Source of the DNA: Sphingomonadaceae bacterium | GTDB taxonomy: Bacteria > Pseudomonadota > Alphaproteobacteria > Sphingomonadales > Sphingomonadaceae | Assembly: GCA_947451145.1 (NCBI GenBank) | Contig: CANFXW010000003.1 | Coordinates: 124,001-188,000 of the forward strand | Reading direction: 5' to 3' | Length of the DNA: 64,000 bases | Shown: positions 1-8,153 of the stretch, one piece after another | How positions within the stretch are numbered: the stretch's first letter is position 1 | Layout of the letters: every line of letters begins with the position of its first letter | Program-made: the position numbers and the translations under genes | Notes under the pieces: model-generated | What the model was told of the DNA's origin: nothing | Seen by the model: the letters and a program-made list of their open reading frames with translations, nothing else | Database searches by the model: none

Positions 1-430
1 GCAGGATCGAGGAATTGGTGTTCGCCACCCCATCGCACTCGCCGATGTGGTCTATGACGTCATTCAGCGCGGCAACGCTGTCGGCCTCGACCAGCGCCAT
101 CATGTCATATTCGCCGCTGATCGCGTGGAGCGAGACGAGTTCGGGCATGGCGGAAAGCTGGCGCTCCACCGCGCGGGCGAGCTTTGGCTCAACGTGCAGC
201 ATCACATTGGCGCGGATCAGGCGGCGGTCGTAGTCCGCGCCCAGCTTCAGCGTATAACCGGCAATTACGCCGTCACGCTCCAGGCGGGCAAGCCGCGCAT
301 AGGTGCTGGCGCGCGAGAGTGAGAGTGCGTGGGCAAGGCTGGTGATCGGCAGCCGCGCATCTTCGCGCAGCAGGGCGATCAGCTTGCGATCGGTCGCGTC
401 GATTGACACATTGTCTGACAGGCTCGACAT
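1..430 (-). CDS. Lrp/AsnC-family transcriptional regulator (partial, 3' end beyond window)
   Basis: The reading frame starts at the ATG at 430 and runs off the left edge, so about 143 residues are visible (a typical Lrp protein has about 150-160). The N-terminus carries an AsnC-type winged helix-turn-helix (DRKLIALLREDARLPITS, then LSRASTYARLARLERDGVI, about residues 12-48). It is followed by the RAM ligand-binding domain, with SGEYDMMALVE near residue 110. Lrp-type regulators bind amino acids and act as dimers or octamers. This one diverges from a lysine-dehydrogenase-like gene and an ALDH7 gene, so lysine or a lysine catabolite is a plausible effector; that is inference. An imperfect palindrome lies between the two genes. 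The family call is firm, the ligand is not known. Confidence 0.9.
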   Translation of the reverse strand, partial: MSSLSDNVSIDATDRKLIALLREDARLPITSLAHALSLSRASTYARLARLERDGVIAGYTLKLGADYDRRLIRANVMLHVEPKLARAVERQLSAMPELVSLHAISGEYDMMALVEADSVAALNDVIDHIGECDGVANTNSSIL

Positions 431-461
431 ATTGTCTGAAATATACCTTCTTTCTGACAAT
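431..461. promoter_or_regulatory. Candidate Lrp-type operator between divergent genes
   Basis: ATTGTCTGAAA (431-441) and TTTCTGACAAT (451-461) form an inverted repeat with 11-bp arms, one mismatch and a 9-bp spacer. A further direct copy ATTGTCTGA lies at 410-418, inside the first codons of the regulator. The position just upstream of the regulator start and about 65 bp from the divergent dehydrogenase suits a site for the encoded Lrp-like protein. Binding is inferred, not shown. Confidence 0.5.
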
Positions 462-526
462 TTCCAGCCTTCATTCCGGACGGACTTTCGCCCTATCCTC
501 CCGCCAAACGATGGGGAGACTGCGTG

Positions 527-1624
527 ATGAAAGACATTCTCTTGCTTGGCGCAGGCCAGATTGGCGAGGCGATTGCCGCGTTCCTTTCCGAGGCAGGCTA
601 TCGGGTGACCGTGGGGGACAGCGATCCTGCCAGGTTAAGCGCACTCAGCGGCGTCGCCATCCGCCAGCTCGATGTCTGCAACGAAGCCGAACTGGTCGCC
701 GCGATGCGCGGGCAGTTTGCCGTACTCTCTGCCATGCCGCACGAAGTTACCCGCCATGTCGCGCGCGGCGCCCATGCGGCGGGCATCCACTATCTCGATC
801 TCACCGAAGACGTTGCGACCACACGGTTAGTCAAGGAGCTGGCCGAAGGATCGAGCAGCGCCTTCATCCCGCAATGCGGCCTCGCGCCGGGCTTCATATC
901 GATTGTCGCCGCCGATCTGGCGCGGAGGTTTGACAGCCTCGACACGTTGCGCCTGCGGGTCGGCGCGCTGCCTCAGTACCCGTCAAACGCGCTGGCCTAT
1001 AACCTGACATGGTCGACCGACGGCCTGATCAACGAATACGATCAGCCCTGCGAAGCCATCGTCGCGGGCGATCTGCGCGAAGTGCCGGCGCTGGAAAATG
1101 TCGAGGCCTTCTCGCTCGATGGTGTGGCCTATGAAGCCTTCAACACCAGCGGCGGGCTTGGCACTCTGGCGGAAACGCTCGCCGGGCAAGTGCGTGAGCT
1201 CAACTACAAGACCGTGCGCTATCCCGGGCACCGTGACATCGTGAAAATGCTGATTCAGGACCTGCGCCTCGGCGCGCGGCGCGATCTGCTGAAGGAAATC
1301 TTCGAATATGCCCTGCCGTCGACCGGGCAAGACCTCGTGCTGATCTTCGTCACCGCCACGGGTATGCGCGGTGGGCGGCTGGTGCAGGAGACCTATGCCA
1401 GCAAGATCTACGCGGCGGTGATCGGCGGCAAATTGCGCACCGCGATCCAGATCACCACGGCGAGCGGCATCTGCGCGGTGCTCGATCTGCTGGCGCAGGG
1501 CAAGATCCGCTCCTCGGGCTTTGTCCGGCAGGAGGAAATCGGCCTCGACCTCTTCCTCGCCAATCGCTTCGGCAAGGCCTATTCGGTGTTCGATAGTTCA
1601 GCGCCGATGGGGAGATCCGCGTAA
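527..1624 (+). CDS. Saccharopine dehydrogenase-family protein, probable L-lysine 6-dehydrogenase
   Basis: A 365-residue cytosolic oxidoreductase. It has an N-terminal Rossmann fold (LLLGAGQIG, residues 6-13), an HYLDLTED segment near 88-95 and the QCGLAPG turn at 116-122 that is typical of the saccharopine dehydrogenase/LysDH superfamily. Family members near this length include lysine 6-dehydrogenase, which oxidises the epsilon-amino group of lysine to the semialdehyde. The next gene, overlapping by one base (TAATG), is an ALDH7-type semialdehyde dehydrogenase, which supports that reaction. The ATG at 527 is preferred over GTG at 524 because GGGGAG at 513-518 is better spaced. The family is sure; lysine as the substrate is inference from context. 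Confidence 0.8.
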   Translation: MKDILLLGAGQIGEAIAAFLSEAGYRVTVGDSDPARLSALSGVAIRQLDVCNEAELVAAMRGQFAVLSAMPHEVTRHVARGAHAAGIHYLDLTEDVATTRLVKELAEGSSSAFIPQCGLAPGFISIVAADLARRFDSLDTLRLRVGALPQYPSNALAYNLTWSTDGLINEYDQPCEAIVAGDLREVPALENVEAFSLDGVAYEAFNTSGGLGTLAETLAGQVRELNYKTVRYPGHRDIVKMLIQDLRLGARRDLLKEIFEYALPSTGQDLVLIFVTATGMRGGRLVQETYASKIYAAVIGGKLRTAIQITTASGICAVLDLLAQGKIRSSGFVRQEEIGLDLFLANRFGKAYSVFDSSAPMGRSA

Positions 1625-3141
1625 TGGATATGGTTGCAATGGTTTCGGCTGGCGCAGAAGCACGCCGGGCATTCGACGCGCTGGGCCTTGTGCTGCCCGA
1701 AGGCAGGGCTGGCACGCCGCTCTCGCCGGTGGATGGTTCAGAGCTCCCGGCATTGCCCCAGCTTGAGCAGGGCGATCATCTCGCCGCCGTTGCCGCCGCA
1801 GTGGGCCGCGCGCAAGAGGCTTTCACCGCATGGCGCTCGGTGCCGCCGCCGATGCGCGGAGAACTTGTCCGCCGCTATGGCGAGGCACTGCGGGCGCACA
1901 AGGAACCGCTGGCAAAGCTGGTAACGGTCGAAAGTGGCAAACCGGCCTCCGAAAGCCTAGGCGAAGTGCAGGAGATGATCGACATCTGCGATTTTGCCGT
2001 TGGCCTGTCGCGCCAGCTCTATGGCCTGACCATCGCCTCCGAACGGCCCGAGCATCACATGCGCGAGATGTGGCATCCGCTGGGGCAGGTTGCGGTGATC
2101 TCGGCGTTTAACTTCCCGGTCGCGGTTTGGGCATGGAACGCGATGATCGCGTTGGTTTGCGGGGATCCGGTGCTGTGGAAGCCATCGGAAAAGGCCAGCC
2201 TTGCCGCCCTTGCCGCGCATGGACTGCTCGAGCGGGTGCTCGCCGATTTCGAGCAGGCACCGCCGCACCTCTCGCAGATCCTGATCGGCGGCCGCCCGAC
2301 GGGTGAGGCGCTGGTTGCTGACGCGCGTGTGCCGCTGGTCTCGGCGACGGGCAGCACGGCGATGGGGCGTAATGTTGCGACCGTGGTGGGCAACCGGCTC
2401 GGCCGAAGTCTGCTTGAGCTGGGCGGCAATGCGGCGACGATCGTCTCGCCATCTGCTGACCTTGATCTTGCCCTCCGCGCTATCGTGTTCGGCGCTGCCG
2501 GAACGACCGGCCAGCGCTGCACCACGCTGCGCCGCCTGATCGTGCATGAGGACGTTAAGGACGCACTGCTTCCGCGTATCTCCGCAGCCTTTGCCAGCTT
2601 GTCGGTCGGCGACCCGCGCGATCATGGCAACCTGATCGGCCCGCTGATTGACGAGGCTGCGCTGAAGGGCATGGCAAAGGCGCTCGATCAGGCTCGGACC
2701 GAGGGCGGATCGGTAACCGGCGGTGAGGCGCTCGGCGGGCTTTACGTGCGCCCGGCCATGGTCGTTATGCCCCGGCAAACACACATCGTTCGCGAGGAAA
2801 CCTTCGCGCCGATCCTCTATGTCCTGACCTATCGCGAGCTGGACGAGGCAATCGCCCTGCTGCGCGATGTGCCGCAGGGGCTTTCATCCTCGATCATGAC
2901 CAACGATCTGCGTGAGGCGGAGCGGTTCCTTTCGGCCACCGGATCGGACTGCGGCATTGCCAATGTCAACATCGGCACCTCGGGCGCAGAGATCGGCGGG
3001 GCCTTTGGCGGCGAGAAGGATACCGGTGGCGGGCGCGAGAGCGGCTCGGACGCGTGGAAGGCCTATATGCGCCGCCAGACCCAGACGATCAATTACGGCC
3101 ATAGCCTGCCATTGGCGCAGGGGGTCCGGTTTGACGTCTGA
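1624..3141 (+). CDS. ALDH7-family aldehyde dehydrogenase, probable 2-aminoadipate semialdehyde dehydrogenase (AmaB-like)
   Basis: A 505-residue NAD(P)+-dependent aldehyde dehydrogenase, full length for the family. Visible motifs are AFNFPVAVWAWN (about 161-172), the general-base Glu265 in LELGGNAAT, and the catalytic Cys299 in TTGQRCTT. The C-terminal GGAFGGEKDTGGGRESGSDA stretch is characteristic of ALDH7 (AmaB, ALDH7A1). Enzymes of this group oxidise alpha-aminoadipic semialdehyde/piperideine-6-carboxylate to 2-aminoadipate. Its ATG overlaps the stop of the upstream lysine-dehydrogenase-like gene, so the two are probably translationally coupled and act in sequence in the cytoplasm. The remainder of a lysine catabolic route is not in the window. 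Confidence 0.85.
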   Translation: MDMVAMVSAGAEARRAFDALGLVLPEGRAGTPLSPVDGSELPALPQLEQGDHLAAVAAAVGRAQEAFTAWRSVPPPMRGELVRRYGEALRAHKEPLAKLVTVESGKPASESLGEVQEMIDICDFAVGLSRQLYGLTIASERPEHHMREMWHPLGQVAVISAFNFPVAVWAWNAMIALVCGDPVLWKPSEKASLAALAAHGLLERVLADFEQAPPHLSQILIGGRPTGEALVADARVPLVSATGSTAMGRNVATVVGNRLGRSLLELGGNAATIVSPSADLDLALRAIVFGAAGTTGQRCTTLRRLIVHEDVKDALLPRISAAFASLSVGDPRDHGNLIGPLIDEAALKGMAKALDQARTEGGSVTGGEALGGLYVRPAMVVMPRQTHIVREETFAPILYVLTYRELDEAIALLRDVPQGLSSSIMTNDLREAERFLSATGSDCGIANVNIGTSGAEIGGAFGGEKDTGGGRESGSDAWKAYMRRQTQTINYGHSLPLAQGVRFDV

Positions 3142-3407
3142 CGTGAAAAGTGCGGGCTGAAAGCACGTCCAAAGCAGTGCTATCGTGACGATTCAGCGCG
3201 TTAAGTCATGAATTTAGTATTTACGATTTAATAAGTGTTTTTTCTTAGTGCCCCCTCATCGGAACCTGATCTGGTGGCTTTCACCAAAATTGGGCCGGTT
3301 CGGGTCGTCAACGTTTTGCTGTTTGGTCAGCGGCCGAGATGTGCCGAAGTTCGATGACTATGCAGCCCCGGCCTCACCGCCATGGGCTGGGGAAAACGGG
3401 GTTATTT

Positions 3408-3932
3408 ATGCGCATCAAGAAAATCATTGCTGCTGCAGTTGTTGCAGCTGGTCTTATCGGCGGTTCGAGCGCGGCTCTGGCCCAGTCGACTGCCAACACG
3501 TCGGCTTCGGGTTCGGTCACCCTTATCCGCCCGATCAGCATCGTGAAGACGGCTGACCTGCAGTTCGGCCGCGTTGTCCTGCCTTCGACTGGCTCGGCAA
3601 CGGTAGCTATCGCCAACACTGCTGATACCATTTCGACCGGCACGGCCGTTGCCCTTTCGGGTATAGCCACGTCGCGCGGCAAGTTCACCATCGGTGGTGA
3701 AGGCGCCCAGGCGATCAACATCACGGTTGGCACACTGACCATGAATGGTCCGTCGGCTTCGACGCTGACTGTAACGCTTTCGCCCGATCAGGTAAGCGGC
3801 GCCGTGCTCAGCAGCACGCTTGGTTCGGCTGGTAGCCTGACCCTGAACGTTGGTGGCTCGTTCTCGCTGCCTTCAACGCAGACGACCGGTGCATATACTG
3901 GTACCTTCACGGTGAATGTTGGCTATCAATAA
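3408..3932 (+). CDS. DUF4402-domain pilin-like protein (probable major pilin)
   Basis: A 174-residue exported protein. The ATG at 3408 is chosen because it gives a clean Sec signal peptide (MRIKKIIAAAVVAAGLIG, cleavage after ALA-Q near residue 25); an upstream in-frame codon would bury it. The rest is a DUF4402 domain: PISIVKTADLQFGRVVLP near the start, GGEGAQAINITVG in the middle, and the beta-rich end NVGGSF...YTGTFTVNVGYQ. It is Thr/Ser/Gly-rich with no cysteine. It heads an operon with a periplasmic chaperone, an outer-membrane usher and a second DUF4402 protein, which supports a role as the repeating pilus subunit. Being first in the operon fits an abundant subunit. Confidence 0.85.
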   Translation: MRIKKIIAAAVVAAGLIGGSSAALAQSTANTSASGSVTLIRPISIVKTADLQFGRVVLPSTGSATVAIANTADTISTGTAVALSGIATSRGKFTIGGEGAQAINITVGTLTMNGPSASTLTVTLSPDQVSGAVLSSTLGSAGSLTLNVGGSFSLPSTQTTGAYTGTFTVNVGYQ

Positions 3933-3963
3933 GACGCACCCGCGTACTGAAGGATAGTTTGAA

Positions 3964-4371
3964 ATGAAGACGAAGCCCGGCCGCAGTCGCACTGCCTCGC
4001 AGTTGCTGGCTCTGGCTGGGCTCGTTGCTTTTCTGGTTCCGCAAAGTGCCATGGCAAGTGCTGCCATGAGCGGCGGTTCGGTGACATTGGTTGAACCGGC
4101 GGGCGTTGGCGTAACCTTCGATGTCCAGACGCAGGTTCTTTCTGCGATATTCCTCAGCGGACGGCCAGGTGATCCGCTTTCGCTTCGGGTCAGCAACCAG
4201 CAGACAGGCTTTGCCCAAGGCGCGCAGGCCGTTGCCGGTAACTTCGGCAAGGTCATTGTCCTTTCGGACGATCTGGTAAGCTTGGATCTGCAGCAATTAT
4301 CCAATGGCGGCCCAGGCCGCAAACAGTCTTCCACACCCGATTCGTTGGTAATAGTTGCCCAATTCAACTAG
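3964..4371 (+). CDS. Small exported protein of the pilus operon (possible minor subunit)
   Basis: A 135-residue protein with a signal peptide (hydrophobic LLALAGLVAFLVPQSAMA, cleavage near residue 36). The mature part is only about 100 residues and begins with SGGSVTLVEPAGVGVTFDVQ, which resembles the N-terminal strand pattern of the DUF4402 pilin before it. I do not recognise a named domain. It sits 31 bp after the pilin gene and 51 bp before the chaperone start, on the same strand, so it is probably co-transcribed. A minor pilin, terminator subunit or assembly factor is possible. Expression as a protein is likely, the role is unknown. Confidence 0.65.
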   Translation: MKTKPGRSRTASQLLALAGLVAFLVPQSAMASAAMSGGSVTLVEPAGVGVTFDVQTQVLSAIFLSGRPGDPLSLRVSNQQTGFAQGAQAVAGNFGKVIVLSDDLVSLDLQQLSNGGPGRKQSSTPDSLVIVAQFN

Positions 4372-4422
4372 ATAATAGTACGTATGGAATGTCCCAAATC
4401 GGGATGGGATCGGGGCAGAACT

Positions 4423-5397
4423 ATGGGACGCAACTTTAACTTGGCTTCGGCCCGGCTCGGACTGATGTCCGCTCTCGTGCTTGGCGCTAATGCCTATCCA
4501 ACATCGCTTGCATTGGCCGCTGACAGCGCTGCTCCGGCTCCGCCTGTCGCCAGCCAGGGCGCGGCTAACCTCAACATTTCGCCCCGCCGCGTGATCTTCG
4601 AGGGGGCAAAGCGCAACGAGGCGGTATACGTTTTCAATCAGGGCAATGCTGCGGTCACGGTCGACGTTACGCTGGTTGATAATGTGATGCTGCCCAGCGG
4701 CGAGATTGTTCCGGCTGACAAGGTTTCGGAAAAAGGCGCGGAGGCGGTTGCGATTGCAGGCAAATTGCACTCTGCCCACTCGCTGATCCTTGCCACGCCA
4801 AGCCGCCTGACCCTGCCGCCGGGCAAGGGCAAGACCATCCGCATCCGCGCCGATATTCCCGATGCCTCTGCCGGGGCGAGCGAGTACCGCACCCATCTGG
4901 TCGTCACCTCGCTGCCTTCCGCCGATATGGGCCTTACCGCCGAGGCTGCCGCATCTGCCCAGCCGGGCGTGCTTTCCATGCGGATTCAGGCGCTGTTTGG
5001 TCTCAGCATTCCGCTGATCGTCAGGTCGGGCGGGGTTGGTGCAACAGCTAGCCTGGGCTCGGTCAAGCTGGATCATGAGCTTCTGGCGCCGCCAGAGGGT
5101 GGACCCGCCAAGCCGGTTCCGGTGCTGGCGCTTTCGCTGGGCCGCGCCGGTGCCGCGTCGGTCTATGGCAATATCGAGGTTCGCGCTGCCCCTGCCAAGG
5201 GATCAAAGGTCGACAAGGCTGGCGAGCTGATCGGGCTTATCCGCGGCATTGCCGTCTATCCCGAGATTGACCGCCGCCAGGTGCGTGTGCGGCTGAACCG
5301 GGAACCGCATCCGGGCGAGGCGCTGGTCGCCACATTCTTTGTCGATGATGGCAAGCCGGGCAACGAATTGGCCCGCACGAGCTTTGTTGTGCCCTGA
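4423..5397 (+). CDS. Periplasmic pilus chaperone (PapD-like fold)
   Basis: A 324-residue protein with a signal peptide (LGLMSALVLGANAYPTSLAL). The mature start, ANLNISPRRVIFEGAKRNEA, matches the G1-strand region of PapD-like chaperones, with the basic residues that anchor the subunit C-terminus. Family members hold pilus subunits by donor-strand complementation in the periplasm and deliver them to the usher. The ATG at 4423 is preferred over the one at 4384 because it follows a GGGG sequence and starts directly with the signal peptide. At 324 residues it is longer than classical chaperones (about 230), as is common in alternate/CS1-like systems. The usher starts 3 nt after its stop. Confidence 0.8.
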   Translation: MGRNFNLASARLGLMSALVLGANAYPTSLALAADSAAPAPPVASQGAANLNISPRRVIFEGAKRNEAVYVFNQGNAAVTVDVTLVDNVMLPSGEIVPADKVSEKGAEAVAIAGKLHSAHSLILATPSRLTLPPGKGKTIRIRADIPDASAGASEYRTHLVVTSLPSADMGLTAEAAASAQPGVLSMRIQALFGLSIPLIVRSGGVGATASLGSVKLDHELLAPPEGGPAKPVPVLALSLGRAGAASVYGNIEVRAAPAKGSKVDKAGELIGLIRGIAVYPEIDRRQVRVRLNREPHPGEALVATFFVDDGKPGNELARTSFVVP

Positions 5398-5399
5398 AC

Positions 5400-8153
5400 A
5401 TGAGCCTGATGACAGGCCCGATGGCATTCGTTGCCACCTGGGCCGACGGTACAGCGAACGCAGCAGATAGTGGGGGCGGGGCACCGGCCGCAGTTGCTCA
5501 GGCTGCCGCACCGATGGCTGCACTGCCGCAGCCACAGCTGAGCAACGGTTCGCTTGCCGGTCTGGATATGGCGCTGTTCGAGGTCGCTCTCGATCAGGAT
5601 ACGCTCACGGAATCGCTCGCAGCCTATGGTGATCCCGCCGATCCGCTGATCCCGGTTGGCGAGCTTTCGCGTCTGCTCGATCTGGATGTCGCAGTCCGAT
5701 CTGCCGAAGGTTCGATAAACGGCCGGATCGGCGAGAGCGGCATTCCGCTGACCGTTGACCTGAAGAATGCCGTCGCCCGGATAGGCGCGGTTTCGGTGCC
5801 GATTGACGGGAACAGCGCGGTTGCTTCGGGCGTCGATATCTACATCAAGACATCGGTGCTGCAGCGCCTTTTGCCCTTGAAGATCACAGCCGATCCTGAC
5901 GATTACCGCCTGACACTGCACGCGACCGAAAAGCTCCCGATACAGGCGCGCAAAGAGCGGAAGGACCGGCTGATCAACCTGACGACAGCAATGCCCGGGC
6001 CAGAGGGCAACGTCCTGCGGATCAATTCGGACTATCGCTGGCTGGGGTTCCCGGCTTTCGATTTCAACGCCGAGCTTGGGTACGACAATTCCCGCAACGG
6101 CGTGGTGACGCGGCTGGAAGGGCGGGTTGCCGCCGATCTGCTCAAGACCGACTTCACCGGCTACCTCGCTACCGACGACAACGGCAAACCGGCAGCGGCG
6201 CGGGTAACGGTTGAGCGCCATTCGGAAACCGGAGATCTGTTTGGCCCGCTCAAGATAACCTATGCGGCAGCGGGCGACGTCTATTCGCCTGCTCTGGTGC
6301 TGGGCCCGCGCAGCTATGGCGGTGCGGGCATGACCATTTCCAGCCTGCGCAGCAATGATTCCAGCGTCTTCCAGCACATCTCGATGCGCGGCGAGCTGCC
6401 GATCGGTTATGACGTTGAGCTTTACATCAACGATATCCTCTATGCCGGGCAGAACACGGCGACCCAGGGGCGCTATGAGTTTCAGGATGTGCCGCTGGTG
6501 CGGGGCATCAATATCATCCGCGTGGTCACCTATGGCCCGCGCGGCCAGCGCAGCGAACAGACGCGGGTGGTCAACGTTGGCGGCGGACAACTGGCGGCAG
6601 GGCAAACGGCCTTTACCGCCGGTATCATCGCTCAGGACAGGCCGGTGATCGAGTTCGCCAATGCCCCGCTGACGGGCTCAATCGATGCCAAGGACAAGCT
6701 GCGTTTTGCCGCGACAGTAGCCCACGGCCTCTCGGCAGAATTGACGGCATCTGCCGCGATCAGCCTGTTCACCGACCAGTTCGGGCGCAAGCACCAGACG
6801 CTGAACGCCGGGGCCAGCGGATCGCTGCTGGGCACCTCGCTGCAGCTGGACTATGCCAAGGATCTGAAGGGCGGTTCGGCGGTATCGCTGGGCGCGGCCG
6901 GGCGGATGGGCGGCCTTTCGTTTCTCGCCCGGCATATCGAATACCAGGACAATTTCGTCGACGAGAACGTTACCAGTTTCGATCTTTCGCGGCCGATGCG
7001 GCGGTACAGCCAGCTCTCGCTCGATTTCTCGCTGCCGTTCATCGCGGGACAGCGCTTGCCGATATCTGCGCTTGTCGAGCGCAGCCAGTTCATCGACGGC
7101 GGCTATACCTGGACGGCGCGCGGGCGGACATCGCTGTCGCTCGCCAATACGCTGGTTGCCATTGCCACAGACTACACCCGCCGCAAGAGCCCGGGGGCGA
7201 CCAGCGAGCAGCTGACCAGCAATTTCAGCTTTTCCCGGCTGATCAATTACAACTGGCAGCTGCGCGCCGCCGCCGACGTCGATCTTCTGCCCAAGGCGGT
7301 GCTGCGCTCGCTCAGCGCGACAGTCGATCATCCGCTTTCCAAACAGACCGGTCTGCGGCTGGGCGTGGCAAAGGCCTTTGGCACTGTGCGCGATCTATCG
7401 ATGCAGGCCGGGCTGTTTGCGCGTCTGCCTTATGGTGAAGTCGGTCTGTCGGGCAGCTACTCCACCCAGCAAAAGCGCTGGCAGGTGGGGCTGCAACTCA
7501 ACTTCGGCTTTGTCCACGATCCCGTGTCGCAAAGCTATCGCCTGACCCCGCCCGGCCCGGCGAACGGCGGCAGCGCGGCAATTCAGGCCTTTGTCGATGA
7601 CAACGGCAATGGTCAAATGGACGAGGGCGAGACTCCTTTGCCGGGCATCGCGGTGCAGGGGGGATCGAGCGTCGTCCGGACCGATGCGAAAGGGCATGCT
7701 TTCATAACGGGTCTCGGCAACGGCCGTTCAGCTCTGCTGAGCGCCGATGCGGGCGAGGTGGATACCACCTTCATGTCCGCGCCGCCGCAGAACATCAGCC
7801 TTACGCCGCACGCCGGCAGCGTGACGGCCATACCCTATCCCTTCTTCCCGAGCTCCGAGCTGCGCGCACGCATGCGGTTCCGCCGACCGGATGGCGAGCT
7901 TACCGGCCTGTCCTCGGTCAGGCTCAGGCTGGTTCCGGATCAGGGCGAGGCGATTGCCGGATCGACCGAATTTGATGGCGCCGCAGTGTTTGAATCGGTC
8001 AGGCCCGGGCATTACCGCTTGGAAATTGATCCCGATCAGGCACATAGGATAGGCATTGCACTGAAAGATCCGATCGAGGTGGTGGTCGATCTCAAAGGGC
8101 GGCAACAGGTGGTAAACGGCGAAGTGGTTCTTGATCAGCGGGTGAAACAATGA
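5400..8153 (+). CDS. Pilus outer-membrane usher protein
   Basis: A 917-residue protein with the usher layout: an N-terminal periplasmic region, a long beta-barrel rich in alternating hydrophobic residues (about 200-700), and a soluble C-terminal part. The segment FQDVPLVRGINIIRVVTYGP is typical of ushers. A calcium-site-like loop, FVDDNGNGQMDEGETPLPG, precedes a carboxypeptidase-regulatory-like domain near residue 730. Ushers catalyse subunit polymerisation and secretion at the outer membrane. The annotated start gives a weak, short signal sequence (MSLMTGPMAFVATWADG), so the true N-terminus may differ. It begins 3 nt after the chaperone and overlaps the next gene by 4 nt (ATGA), which argues for coupled synthesis. 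Confidence 0.85.
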   Translation: MSLMTGPMAFVATWADGTANAADSGGGAPAAVAQAAAPMAALPQPQLSNGSLAGLDMALFEVALDQDTLTESLAAYGDPADPLIPVGELSRLLDLDVAVRSAEGSINGRIGESGIPLTVDLKNAVARIGAVSVPIDGNSAVASGVDIYIKTSVLQRLLPLKITADPDDYRLTLHATEKLPIQARKERKDRLINLTTAMPGPEGNVLRINSDYRWLGFPAFDFNAELGYDNSRNGVVTRLEGRVAADLLKTDFTGYLATDDNGKPAAARVTVERHSETGDLFGPLKITYAAAGDVYSPALVLGPRSYGGAGMTISSLRSNDSSVFQHISMRGELPIGYDVELYINDILYAGQNTATQGRYEFQDVPLVRGINIIRVVTYGPRGQRSEQTRVVNVGGGQLAAGQTAFTAGIIAQDRPVIEFANAPLTGSIDAKDKLRFAATVAHGLSAELTASAAISLFTDQFGRKHQTLNAGASGSLLGTSLQLDYAKDLKGGSAVSLGAAGRMGGLSFLARHIEYQDNFVDENVTSFDLSRPMRRYSQLSLDFSLPFIAGQRLPISALVERSQFIDGGYTWTARGRTSLSLANTLVAIATDYTRRKSPGATSEQLTSNFSFSRLINYNWQLRAAADVDLLPKAVLRSLSATVDHPLSKQTGLRLGVAKAFGTVRDLSMQAGLFARLPYGEVGLSGSYSTQQKRWQVGLQLNFGFVHDPVSQSYRLTPPGPANGGSAAIQAFVDDNGNGQMDEGETPLPGIAVQGGSSVVRTDAKGHAFITGLGNGRSALLSADAGEVDTTFMSAPPQNISLTPHAGSVTAIPYPFFPSSELRARMRFRRPDGELTGLSSVRLRLVPDQGEAIAGSTEFDGAAVFESVRPGHYRLEIDPDQAHRIGIALKDPIEVVVDLKGRQQVVNGEVVLDQRVKQ

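Noticed and set aside
5256..6605. Long antisense open frame opposite the usher gene; similar ones lie at 1957-2784, 37814-38902, 40962-42473, 45944-47224, 47461-48792 and 61035-61991.
   Set aside because: They mirror GC-rich real genes, show no recognisable domain, and the opposite strand carries clear family motifs.
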